Assembly (NCBI GenBank): GCA_030628575.1
Contig: DAOVQR010000024.1
Span: 1 to 8,592 of the forward strand
Reading direction: 5' to 3'
Length of the DNA: 8,592 bases
Source: a bacterium
GTDB taxonomy: Bacteria; Patescibacteriota; UBA1384; JAMDBS01; DAOVQR01
Positions 1 through 6,169 of this stretch are shown piece by piece (within the stretch, counting starts at the first letter, position 1; each line of letters starts with the position of its first letter). Under the pieces are notes generated by a model. That model had not been told where the DNA came from. It saw nothing but the letters and a program-made list of their open reading frames with translations, and made no database searches. The position numbers and the translations under genes are program-made.

Positions 1-2153
1 TAAAGATGTGCTGTAACATCTTTTTTTAATGCTGTGATGTTTTCCCGTGCTAGAATTTTGCCACCAACTGCTGCCTGAATTGATACTTGAAACATTTGAC
101 GAGGTATTAATTCTTTTAATCTTTTGACAATTCGATGAGCTTTTGAGTGTAGTTCTTTCTTATGAACAATTTGCGAAAGTACATCAATTTTATCGCCGGC
201 AATTAATATATCCATTTTCACTAAATCACCAGCTCGATATCCTATCATCTCATAATTCATGGAAGCATAACCCGCCGAGACACTTTTTAATCGATCGTAA
301 AAATTGATAATAACTGAAGCTAGGGGAGCTTCATACTTTAATAATACTCTGTCTGCTAAATAATTTGTGGATAAATATTTTGCTCGAGATTTTTGTGCCA
401 ATTCCATAACCTGACCAATATATATTTGAGGGGTAATAATATCTAATTTAACCCACGGCTCCTGAATTAGTTGATTAGTTGATTGGTTAAATAGTTGATT
501 AGAAATTTCTTTGCCAGAAACTTGATCAATAATTTTATATTTTACTTGGGGAGTGGTAATAATTAAATCGAGATCATACTCACGTTCTAATCTTTCTTTA
601 ATAATTTCCATATGTAGCAACCCTAAAAATCCACATTCAAATCCGAAACCGAAGACCTTTGAATTTTCTGGTTCATAAGACAGGGAAGCATCATTTAATT
701 TTAGTTTACCTAAAGCATCTCTTAATTTGTTGACTTCTCCTGTTGCAGTATAGATGCTGGCAAAAATCATTGGTTTGATTTTTTTATATCCAGGTAGGGG
801 ACTCACATCAAAATTTTTAGTTTTTAGTTTATAATTTTTAATTTTATTTAAATTTTTTGAATTCAAAATTGTTAGCGTGTCGCCGACTTGACATTTATTG
901 ATATCCTTAAATCCAGTCACCACATAACCTATATCCCCTACTGATAGCTTTTCACAAGGGGTTAATTTCGGACTAAATTTACCTACTTCAAGTACTTCGT
1001 CAGATGCGCCTGTTGCTAACATTTTAATTTGATCCGATGCAAAAATTTCTCCATCAACAATTCTTACATACGCTATCACCCCTCTATATTCATCATATAT
1101 TGAATCAAAAATTAAAGCGCGAGTTAAATTTTCATCACCTTTTGGCGATCTTACTTTTTTGATTACTTCTTCTAAAACTTGTTCTACATTTTCTCCTGTC
1201 TTGGCAGAAATTTTTATTATTTGATCCTCGCTAACTTTTAACACTGATTGAATTTCTTTGGATACTTTTTCTGAATCTGCTGCTGGAAGATCAATTTTGT
1301 TTATTGCTGGAATAATATCCAAACCTTGATTTTTTGCCTGATGTAAATTTGCCAATGTCTGGGCTTGGATTCCTTGAGTAGCATCAACCAAAAGTATTGC
1401 GCCTTCTACTGCCGCTAAAGATCTAGAAACTTCATAGGAAAAATCAACGTGACCAGGTGTATCAATCAAGTTGAATATATATTCAACTTGCGCGGACTTA
1501 CGCGGACTAAACACTGACTCACGCGGACAAATACGTACTTTGTCGTAAATAATTCTTTTAAAATAAATATCGTCAGAACCAAAATTAATCAGTAATAATA
1601 GTTTATATTTTGAACCCTTTAAATATGACCAAATTTGTTTTTCTTCCTTTTTACCGATAAAAGGTAGGGCTTTTATCTCTACAATGACTTTATTATCAAT
1701 AACAAAATCTGGTTGATATACACCTATTTTTTTATCATTATAAATAATATCTATTCTCTTTTCTCTTTGAATATTTAATCCTTGATTTTTGAATTCTTCT
1801 TCTAAGGCATTTTGATAAACATTTTCTTTATGTCCTAACCCAATAGTTTTTTTCACCTTGAAAGCAACACCTCTGATTTTATAAGTTAAATCTTCATAAA
1901 GTAATTTATTGTCTACGTCAGTCAGCGTACAGTCGGCGTTAGTCGGCGATGCTTTATAAAGCATTCTGACGGGTTGCAGTTTAATGGTAATTCCTCGTTC
2001 CCTTTCCAATTCCATTGTATCTAAATATTGATTTTTCATCTGTCTAGCTTCTACTGTTTTTGTTAATTCTAAAAAACGGTCAGCAAGTGTTGACTTTCCA
2101 TGATCAATATGAGCAATAATACAAAAGTTACGAATATTTTCTTTAATAATCAT
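1..2153 (-). CDS. lepA: Elongation factor 4 (LepA/EF4) GTPase with in-frame nuclease-domain insertion; 3' end off the window
   Basis: EF4 is a ribosome-associated translational GTPase related to EF-G. I translated the frame by hand: it is open for 717 codons from ATG at 2153 to the left edge. G1 is AHIDHGKST (residues 14-22), switch I is RERGITIK (51-58), G3 is DTPGH (231-235), G4 is NKID (285-288) and G5 is SAK (316-318). EF4 hallmarks follow: FGFGFECGFLGLLHMEII, LEREYDLDLIITTPQV, and the C-terminal ELIPRQMFQVSIQAAVGG. The visible end, KKDVTAHL, lies about 45 residues before the usual C-terminus. Residues 65-224 are foreign: a GxxExxY nuclease domain between switch I and G3. Without them the protein has normal EF4 length. 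Two low-complexity tracts (about 467-502 and 806-863) also differ from typical EF4. No clear Shine-Dalgarno precedes the ATG. It is divergent from the sortase gene across 97 bp. Identity is certain; whether the chimera is active is unknown. Confidence 0.96.
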   Translation of the reverse strand, partial: MIIKENIRNFCIIAHIDHGKSTLADRFLELTKTVEARQMKNQYLDTMELERERGITIKLQPVRMLYKASPTNADCTLTDVDNKLLYEDLTYKIRGVAFKVKKTIGLGHKENVYQNALEEEFKNQGLNIQREKRIDIIYNDKKIGVYQPDFVIDNKVIVEIKALPFIGKKEEKQIWSYLKGSKYKLLLLINFGSDDIYFKRIIYDKVRICPRESVFSPRKSAQVEYIFNLIDTPGHVDFSYEVSRSLAAVEGAILLVDATQGIQAQTLANLHQAKNQGLDIIPAINKIDLPAADSEKVSKEIQSVLKVSEDQIIKISAKTGENVEQVLEEVIKKVRSPKGDENLTRALIFDSIYDEYRGVIAYVRIVDGEIFASDQIKMLATGASDEVLEVGKFSPKLTPCEKLSVGDIGYVVTGFKDINKCQVGDTLTILNSKNLNKIKNYKLKTKNFDVSPLPGYKKIKPMIFASIYTATGEVNKLRDALGKLKLNDASLSYEPENSKVFGFGFECGFLGLLHMEIIKERLEREYDLDLIITTPQVKYKIIDQVSGKEISNQLFNQSTNQLIQEPWVKLDIITPQIYIGQVMELAQKSRAKYLSTNYLADRVLLKYEAPLASVIINFYDRLKSVSAGYASMNYEMIGYRAGDLVKMDILIAGDKIDVLSQIVHKKELHSKAHRIVKRLKELIPRQMFQVSIQAAVGGKILARENITALKKDVTAHL
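467..502. repeat. TAGTTGAT-type simple repeat tract inside lepA
   Basis: The plus strand shows recurring TTAGTTGAT and TAGTTGATT units, giving the in-frame LepA peptide SNQLFNQSTNQLIQE. The place normally holds a segment of similar length before the EPWVKLDIITPQ stretch (compare the LREPIAECHMLLPQ region of E. coli LepA). It therefore looks more like replacement of a variable loop by repeat sequence than a net insertion. Confidence 0.5.
806..863. repeat. A/T-rich simple repeat tract inside lepA
   Basis: The minus strand reads as runs of AAACTAAAAACTAAAAATTTT type. It gives the lysine/asparagine-rich peptide KNLNKIKNYKLKTKNF between the conserved VGDTLTI and PLPGYKKIKP segments. Typical EF4 has roughly a dozen fewer residues here. 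Similar A/T tracts occur in the intergenic region from 3325, which suggests a common source. Confidence 0.45.
1467..1490. repeat. 24-bp perfect palindrome at the lepA/insert junction (G3 side)
   Basis: The half-site ATATTCAACTTG encodes native LepA residues IFNL, just before IDTPGH. It is preceded on the coding strand by its exact reverse complement CAAGTTGAATAT, encoding QVEY. There are no mismatches over 12 bp per arm and no spacer. It directly abuts the inverted repeat arm at 1491. It looks like an inverted copy of host sequence made at the junction. Confidence 0.85.
1491..1528. repeat. Inverted repeat arm, promoter-distal end of the lepA insert
   Basis: This 38-bp arm matches the reverse complement of 1911-1948 at 29 of 38 positions with no gaps. 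It is built from short direct units: CGCGGACTTA at 1491-1500, CGCGGACTAA at 1501-1510, and a partial CGCGGAC at 1522-1528. In the LepA frame it encodes the PRESVFSPRKSA-like stretch that follows the nuclease domain. It begins exactly where the 24-bp palindrome ends. Confidence 0.8.
1911..1948. repeat. Inverted repeat arm, promoter-proximal end of the lepA insert
   Basis: This is the partner of 1491-1528, ungapped with 9 mismatches in 38. On the minus strand it starts CGCCGACTAA CGCCGACTGT, so it shares the ~10-bp unit structure of the other arm. In frame it encodes the PTNADCTLTDVD-like residues just before the nuclease domain. It ends exactly where the 16-bp palindrome begins. Confidence 0.8.
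1949..1964. repeat. 16-bp perfect palindrome at the lepA/insert junction (switch I side)
   Basis: The sequence ATGCTTTATAAAGCAT is its own reverse complement. Its coding-strand left half includes the native LepA Met64 codon. Its right half is an inverted copy leading into the element. It abuts the inverted repeat arm that ends at 1948 and so mirrors the 24-bp palindrome at the other junction. Confidence 0.82.
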
Positions 2154-2236
2154 AATAATCTCAACTTAAGGTTGATAATAACATAGTTTTATCACTTTTT
2201 CTAGGTATAGTACTTAAAAAAATCAATAATTTAAGG

Positions 2237-2242
2237 TATAAT
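2237..2242 (+). promoter_or_regulatory. Putative -10 element of the sortase gene (near-leaderless start)
   Basis: A perfect TATAAT lies 8 bp before the ATG at 2251, so transcription would begin at or within 1-2 bases of the start codon. No Shine-Dalgarno lies at a useful distance. The 17-bp-spaced -35 hexamer would be TTAAAA (2214-2219), a weak match, so this rests mainly on the -10. Confidence 0.45.
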
Positions 2243-2250
2243 AGAATAGA

Positions 2251-3324
2251 ATGAATAATATACAGCCGCCGGGTGGCGGGAATAAACAATCAATTGACCA
2301 AACTTGGGGTAGTGGTGATGTTGGATTGAAAAATAAATCTAATTCTGATATTTCTCAAGATATTAGTAATTTTCAATCTCAAAAAGATAAGAAAGCAGTG
2401 GATATTTACAAATCAGAGCAGGAAAAAATCCAAAAACCTGCTGAAGAACTACCCGCCCAACAAGAAATTCAATCTCCCCAAAAAACATCTTTATTAATTT
2501 CAATTTTAAAAGCAATTGGAATTTTTGCTGGTGTTTTTGTTTTTGTTTATTTATTCTTAACTTTTCCCGCCCAATATGAAAAAATCAAGTATTGGCTTAA
2601 TCATCTCGGTAAAAAGGATGAACCACAAACAATTGAAATTCCGGAAAATATTGATAACTCATCGGATCTATTTTTATCTACCATCAAAAGTGCTCTGGAA
2701 ACTGATAAACCCATTATACCTGAATCTGAACCAGCAAAACCTGATTATTCAATTGATATAACTGATTTAGAAAACAATCATCTAATAATCCCGAAATTGG
2801 ATAAAAAGGTGCCAATAATCTGGAATTCCCCGCCTGATGAAGATGTAATGATGAAAAATCTACAAAATGGAATTGTCCATTATAATGGAACAGGGTTACC
2901 GAATGAATCAGATAGCAATGTTTTTATGTCTGGTCATAGCTCCTATTATTGGTGGGATAAGGGAAACTATAAAACAGTTTTTGCTAATTTAAATCAATTA
3001 GATGTAGGTGATGAAGTAGCTCTAGCATATGAAGATAAAGTATATATTTATCGAGTTTATGAAAAACTTGAGGTTAAACCCAAACAAGTAGATGTTCTTG
3101 ATTCGGTTGATAGACCAATTGTAAGTTTAATGACCTGTGTGCCAGTGGGAACTAATTTACGACGATTAATTGTTAGAGCAGAACGTATTGAAAGTGATGC
3201 AAAAACTGAAAAACCAGAACCAGAGCCATCACCAACTGTTACTGAAACTGCTACACCAACACAAATAGAACCATCTGGATTAAATCCACTCGATATAATT
3301 AATCTTTTACCTTGGAGATGGTGA
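2251..3324 (+). CDS. Membrane-anchored sortase (cysteine transpeptidase), class uncertain
   Basis: Sortases cleave a C-terminal sorting motif on exported proteins and attach them to the cell surface. The 357-residue protein has a ~78-residue hydrophilic, Gln/Ser/Lys-rich cytoplasmic N-terminus. One membrane helix follows (about 80-105), then a linker, and a sortase domain from about 176 to 312. The domain opens with NHLIIPKLDKKVPIIW. It carries the catalytic His in SGHSS (H229), the catalytic Cys in SLMTCVP (C296) and the downstream Arg in NLRRLIV (R304 or R305). A Pro/Glu/Thr-rich tail (313-343) and a hydrophobic end (LLPWRW) follow, which is unusual after a sortase domain. The long cytoplasmic segment is also longer than typical. 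No protein in the window shows a clear LPXTG-type sorting signal, so the substrate is unknown. It is divergent from lepA and convergent with murJ. Confidence 0.9.
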   Translation: MNNIQPPGGGNKQSIDQTWGSGDVGLKNKSNSDISQDISNFQSQKDKKAVDIYKSEQEKIQKPAEELPAQQEIQSPQKTSLLISILKAIGIFAGVFVFVYLFLTFPAQYEKIKYWLNHLGKKDEPQTIEIPENIDNSSDLFLSTIKSALETDKPIIPESEPAKPDYSIDITDLENNHLIIPKLDKKVPIIWNSPPDEDVMMKNLQNGIVHYNGTGLPNESDSNVFMSGHSSYYWWDKGNYKTVFANLNQLDVGDEVALAYEDKVYIYRVYEKLEVKPKQVDVLDSVDRPIVSLMTCVPVGTNLRRLIVRAERIESDAKTEKPEPEPSPTVTETATPTQIEPSGLNPLDIINLLPWRW

Positions 3325-3486
3325 TTATAGAACAATTTTTAATTTTCAGTTTTTAATTTTTATTCAATTTCTCAATTATTCAATTTTTATATTGTAACTA
3401 TGACTTACGCGCTTCATACTACGTCATCCTGAACTTGCTGTGCCCCGTATAGAGAAAGTCAATAGAAATTATCTTTAATGTCATTC

Positions 3487-3511
3487 TCGAGCCGAAAGCG
3501 AAGCGGTTCGA
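3487..3511. repeat. Small stem-loop in the intergenic repeat mosaic
   Basis: TCGAGCCG (3487-3494) pairs with CGGTTCGA (3504-3511) over 8 bp, including one G-U type mismatch, around a 9-base loop. It follows GTCATTC (3480-3486). The reverse complement of GTCATTC recurs as GAATGAC at 3592-3598. Confidence 0.45.
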
Positions 3512-3548
3512 CACTTGTCCACCGAAACTTTATGTGAAGGTTGGGTCG

Positions 3549-3595
3549 GGAATCTAGATTCCGTATCAGGTTTCGATTACGAACCTATACGGAAT
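3549..3595. repeat. Palindrome and overlapping hairpin in the intergenic repeat mosaic
   Basis: GGAATCTAGATTCC (3549-3562) is a perfect 14-bp palindrome. Overlapping it, ATTCCGTAT (3558-3566) pairs with ATACGGAAT (3587-3595). The stem then extends as AGGTTTCG against CGAACCT, with two single-base bulges. ACACTTGT (3511-3518) and its complement at 3600-3607 flank the block. It resembles dispersed ATTCC...GGAAT repeats. It could also act as a barrier between the convergent genes. Confidence 0.55.
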
Positions 3596-3666
3596 GACAA
3601 CAAGTGTAAATCTATCGTTGTTATCTATATCCGACCTCTGACTTCTGATATCCGACATCCGAACCA

Positions 3667-5298
3667 TTAGTGTTCATTGAATCCAGAAACACTATCAGAT
3701 GGTTTATTTTTAGAACTCGATAACTTAAAGCGAGTTAATATAATCTCTTTTAATTCACCGAATTCTTCGCATTTTAGAACCCATGTTAATAAGAAATAAA
3801 CTAATGATCCAATAACAATTGCGCAGATTAATTGAACTAAAACACCCCAACCTCTAGTCATATCAATAGATGGTTCTACTAAAATTTTCGTTATTTGAAT
3901 AACTGCTGCCATAATCGCACTTGAAAATAATATTTTTAAAGTGAATATTGCAGTATTTTTTTCCTGAGTAATAAGCTGTTGTGCCTTCTTTCTTAGATAA
4001 AAATAAAGTAATATCGCATTAAGAAAACTACCAATTGTAAATGCCAATGCTAAACCTAAAACCCCTTGGGTTTTAACAAATATTAAACCTAATATAATTG
4101 AAAATATAATTGATACAATACTAATTATTGTCGGGGTTTTTGTATTATGAAGTGCATAAAAGGAACGGGCAAATAATGGGATTAGTCCTTGCGCAACAAG
4201 TGAGATGGCAAAAAATCCTAAAGTATTAGCAGTATCAACTGTTTGCTGCCAGCCAAAATGACCTGAACCCAATATCACTCTTACTATTTGTGCTCTTAAA
4301 AGAATGATACCTATACTGGCTGGGATTAAAATAAAAATTATTGTTCTAATTCCTTTGGCAATATACCTTGAAAAATCATCGATTTTACCAAGTGAAACTT
4401 TTTCTGATAATGTTGGAAATACTGCGGTTGCCAGTGATGTAGCAAATACTACTGTAGGCATTGTCTGAATATTATCAGCAAGATTAAATATGGCAACAGA
4501 ACCTGCTGAAACTGCTGAAGCTAAAGCTGTATAAACAATAAGCATAATTTGCATTGATCCCAAACCAATTGCTCTAGGCAGCATTAAAAAACCTATTTTT
4601 CTTACTGCCTTATCTTTCCAATCAAATATGAATTGATATTTAAATCCTAATTTTAACACAACCGGGAGCTGAATAATCATATGCAAAAATGCTCCGCAAA
4701 CAACTCCCACTGCTACGCCATAAACACTGTATTTATCTGCTAGGAATAATGTAGCTAAAATAATTGATAAATTATATATCAGTGGTGCTAAAGAATAAGC
4801 TAAAAACCGCTTAAAAGAATTCAATACTCCACCTAATATATATGAGATACTAAAAAATATCGGGGAGATTAAAAATATTTGTGCTAGATTGATTGTCATC
4901 TGCTGTTTTGCAGGATCAAATTTTGGCACCAAGAGTGGAATTAAATAAGGCATGGCAAAAAATAATATCACCAAACATACTATTAAAACTACAATGGCAA
5001 TATTTAAAAAAGAACTGGTAATTTTCCAAGCTTCTTGAAATTTTTTCTTACTGATAAATCCAGTAAAAACTGGAATAAAAGCAGCGGAAATAGCACCTAA
5101 TACTAAGATATTAAAAACTAAATCTGGGATTCTAAAAGCGGCATAATATGTATCTAAAAGATTAGTGGGAATTTTTTGCGCTAGAAAGTGATCACGAATT
5201 AAACCAAGAAAATTTGATATTAGAAGAGTAACTACTAAAATAATTGTTGCACTTTTAACAGTATTTTTTTCACTAAAAAACTTTTTTACTTTTTCCAT
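3667..5298 (-). CDS. murJ: Lipid II flippase MurJ (MviN family)
   Basis: MurJ flips the lipid-linked peptidoglycan precursor lipid II across the cytoplasmic membrane. It is a multi-helix MOP-superfamily exporter. The 543-residue product is hydrophobic throughout, consistent with about 14 membrane helices. It has the family signature near the N-terminus: NFLGLIRDHFLAQ (with the conserved Arg), then DTYYAAFRIPDLVFNIL and GAISAAFIPVF. Later come GLIPLFARSFYALHNTKTPT and the ATAVFPTLSE stretch, both characteristic. An upstream in-frame TTG at 5301 is possible. I chose ATG at 5298 because AAGG (5305-5308) sits 6 bases from it. No repeat insertions are seen, unlike gltX and lepA. It lies 35 bp downstream of the 5334-6101 gene and is probably in its operon. 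Confidence 0.95.
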   Translation of the reverse strand: MEKVKKFFSEKNTVKSATIILVVTLLISNFLGLIRDHFLAQKIPTNLLDTYYAAFRIPDLVFNILVLGAISAAFIPVFTGFISKKKFQEAWKITSSFLNIAIVVLIVCLVILFFAMPYLIPLLVPKFDPAKQQMTINLAQIFLISPIFFSISYILGGVLNSFKRFLAYSLAPLIYNLSIILATLFLADKYSVYGVAVGVVCGAFLHMIIQLPVVLKLGFKYQFIFDWKDKAVRKIGFLMLPRAIGLGSMQIMLIVYTALASAVSAGSVAIFNLADNIQTMPTVVFATSLATAVFPTLSEKVSLGKIDDFSRYIAKGIRTIIFILIPASIGIILLRAQIVRVILGSGHFGWQQTVDTANTLGFFAISLVAQGLIPLFARSFYALHNTKTPTIISIVSIIFSIILGLIFVKTQGVLGLALAFTIGSFLNAILLYFYLRKKAQQLITQEKNTAIFTLKILFSSAIMAAVIQITKILVEPSIDMTRGWGVLVQLICAIVIGSLVYFLLTWVLKCEEFGELKEIILTRFKLSSSKNKPSDSVSGFNEH

Positions 5299-5333
5299 CA
5301 ATTACCTTAATTTTTTGTTTTTATATTAAGTAT

Positions 5334-6101
5334 TTAGTCGCCCACCCGAAAACTATTTACAGTTTTTTGAATAAGTGGCAAGTAGTTGGCAAAATAAGCA
5401 TTTGGTGCTTTTGTTACAAATTGATAAAACTCATCACCGTTAAAAATATAAAAATCCTTACCAGTAATTAGTTTATTTTCAATATAATCTTCAACAATTG
5501 TCCATTTGCCATCAATATCAGATCCTTTTTTAATTTCCAGTAATTCATAATTTTCTGAAAGTAATGGATTAGCAATAAATTCATCAATTTTTGATTTCAT
5601 ATAATTATACCAATCATCGAGCGAACTAATTTCTACGCTTTCTTCAATTACAAAACGAAGCAGTTTTACACTAACAATAGCAGTTCTGGGATCATTTTCA
5701 TCAACTTCGGCTTCTGGAAGATAGAAAAAGCCGATATTTTCTCTAAGAAGTGGAGTTGCTACATTTTTTGCACCGCCTAAATCTGTTTCTTCCCAATCGG
5801 CAGGATATTGCATACTAACATTATGATCCTTATTATAAAAATCTTTCATCTTAACTGTTGCTTCTTTTTCTTTGAACTCTTTTGACTGAATATCCTCGTT
5901 CTCTGGTGCTTCTGGCGGATTTATCTGATCAATTGTTGTTTGCATTTTACTAAGCTCTTCTTGAATTTTTTGTTTGATATATTCATCGTCACCTATTTTA
6001 TTTTCATCTTTATTTTTTGACCAATAATAATATCCCCCGCCAATTGCTGCAAGAATTACAACAATAATCACGATATGAATCCAATTTTTATTATCATTCA
6101 T
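5334..6101 (-). CDS. Single-pass membrane-anchored extracytoplasmic protein with a PsbP-like motif
   Basis: No precise function is recognised. The 255-residue protein has a 7-residue cytoplasmic start and one membrane helix (about 8-27, ending IGGGYYYW). A charged, Glu/Lys/Gln-rich stretch (30-85, possibly a short helix) follows. An extracytoplasmic domain begins FYNKDHNVSMQYPADWEE. The YPxxW pattern in that position, and an ending of the TVNSFRV type, are typical of small PsbP-like/DUF1795-type domains in secreted bacterial proteins; I offer that as a weak fold guess. Its ATG is preceded by GAAAGG with a 6-base gap. An upstream TATAAT on this strand (6152-6157) may serve as its promoter. It precedes murJ by 35 bp, which suggests co-transcription rather than a proven functional link. 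Confidence 0.75.
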   Translation of the reverse strand: MNDNKNWIHIVIIVVILAAIGGGYYYWSKNKDENKIGDDEYIKQKIQEELSKMQTTIDQINPPEAPENEDIQSKEFKEKEATVKMKDFYNKDHNVSMQYPADWEETDLGGAKNVATPLLRENIGFFYLPEAEVDENDPRTAIVSVKLLRFVIEESVEISSLDDWYNYMKSKIDEFIANPLLSENYELLEIKKGSDIDGKWTIVEDYIENKLITGKDFYIFNGDEFYQFVTKAPNAYFANYLPLIQKTVNSFRVGD

Positions 6102-6112
6102 AATTTACCTTT

Positions 6113-6148
6113 CTGAAACGTTAAAGCGCTAAATTAGCTGAAACGCTA
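6113..6148. repeat. CTGAAACGYTAAA direct repeat between gltX and the membrane protein gene
   Basis: CTGAAACGTTAAA at 6113-6125 recurs as CTGAAACGCTAAA at about 6138-6150. The spacer includes GCTAAATTAGC, a palindrome with one central base (6128-6138). It lies in the short gap after gltX. It looks like another of the window's short repeat families and is not a convincing terminator. Confidence 0.5.
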
Positions 6149-6151
6149 AAA

Positions 6152-6157
6152 ATTATA
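6152..6157 (-). promoter_or_regulatory. Putative -10 element for the 5334-6101 / murJ operon
   Basis: TATAAT on the minus strand (ATTATA on plus) would give a leader of about 40 bases before the ATG at 6101, which has a normal ribosome binding site. No good -35 hexamer is seen 16-18 bp further upstream, and the stretch is generally A/T-rich, so this is tentative. Confidence 0.3.
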
Positions 6158-6169
6158 TATAATAAACCA

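Larger units (their letters stand above)
1482..1961 (-). mobile_element. GxxExxY-family PD-(D/E)XK-like nuclease element inserted in frame in lepA
   Basis: This 480-bp, 160-codon segment separates LepA residue M64 from Y225 (YIFNLIDTPGH). It has no stop codon and keeps the frame on both sides. The central part, from about LLYEDLTYKIRG to DDIYFKRIIYDK, has the length and order of a stand-alone GxxExxY protein. It carries the name motif GHKENVY (LepA residues 107-113), then QPDF with D149, then VEIKA with E159 and K161. These form a plausible D...ExK metal-binding centre. There is no in-frame ATG or TTG inside. The only alternative start codons are two GTGs (V100 and one near the end), and the first would cut off the conserved N-terminal helix, so the domain is probably made only as part of LepA. 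The ends are repeat-derived peptides (around SPTNADCTLTD and CPRESVFSPRKSA). It lacks intein splice residues and room for a ribozyme. Family assignment is firm; mobility is inferred from the terminal repeats. Confidence 0.88.
3325..3666. repeat. Non-coding repeat-rich region between convergent sortase and murJ genes
   Basis: I see no gene in these 342 bp. Positions 3331-3395 are an A/T-rich tract of ATTTTTAATTTTCAG/TTATTCAATTT type. Near 3422 there is GTCATCCTGAACTTG, resembling the start of a dispersed repeat common in many bacteria. A mosaic of dyads occupies 3480-3607. At 3634-3663 a TCCGACCTCTGACTTCTGA-type microrepeat reaches the murJ stop. No classic GC stem with a T-run is visible for the sortase gene. 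Confidence 0.6.

Noticed and set aside
1482..1961. The lepA insert as an intein
   Set aside because: There is no Cys/Ser at the upstream junction, no His-Asn before the downstream junction and no Hint-type blocks. The domain is a GxxExxY nuclease, and 160 residues leave no room for a splicing domain.
1482..1961. The lepA insert as a group I or group II intron
   Set aside because: The nuclease domain fills most of the 480 bp, leaving roughly 50-60 bp at each end, too little for a catalytic intron core. The reading frame also passes through both junctions without a stop.
3322..3324. Possible UGA recoding (TGA stop of the sortase gene read as Gly, as in some CPR lineages)
   Set aside because: No gene in the window contains an in-frame TGA while glycine codons are common GGN, so the standard code fits.
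3402..3411. GACTTACGCG as a stray copy of the lepA element's inverted-repeat unit
   Set aside because: The match is only 10 bp, and given the number of units compared over the window it could be chance.
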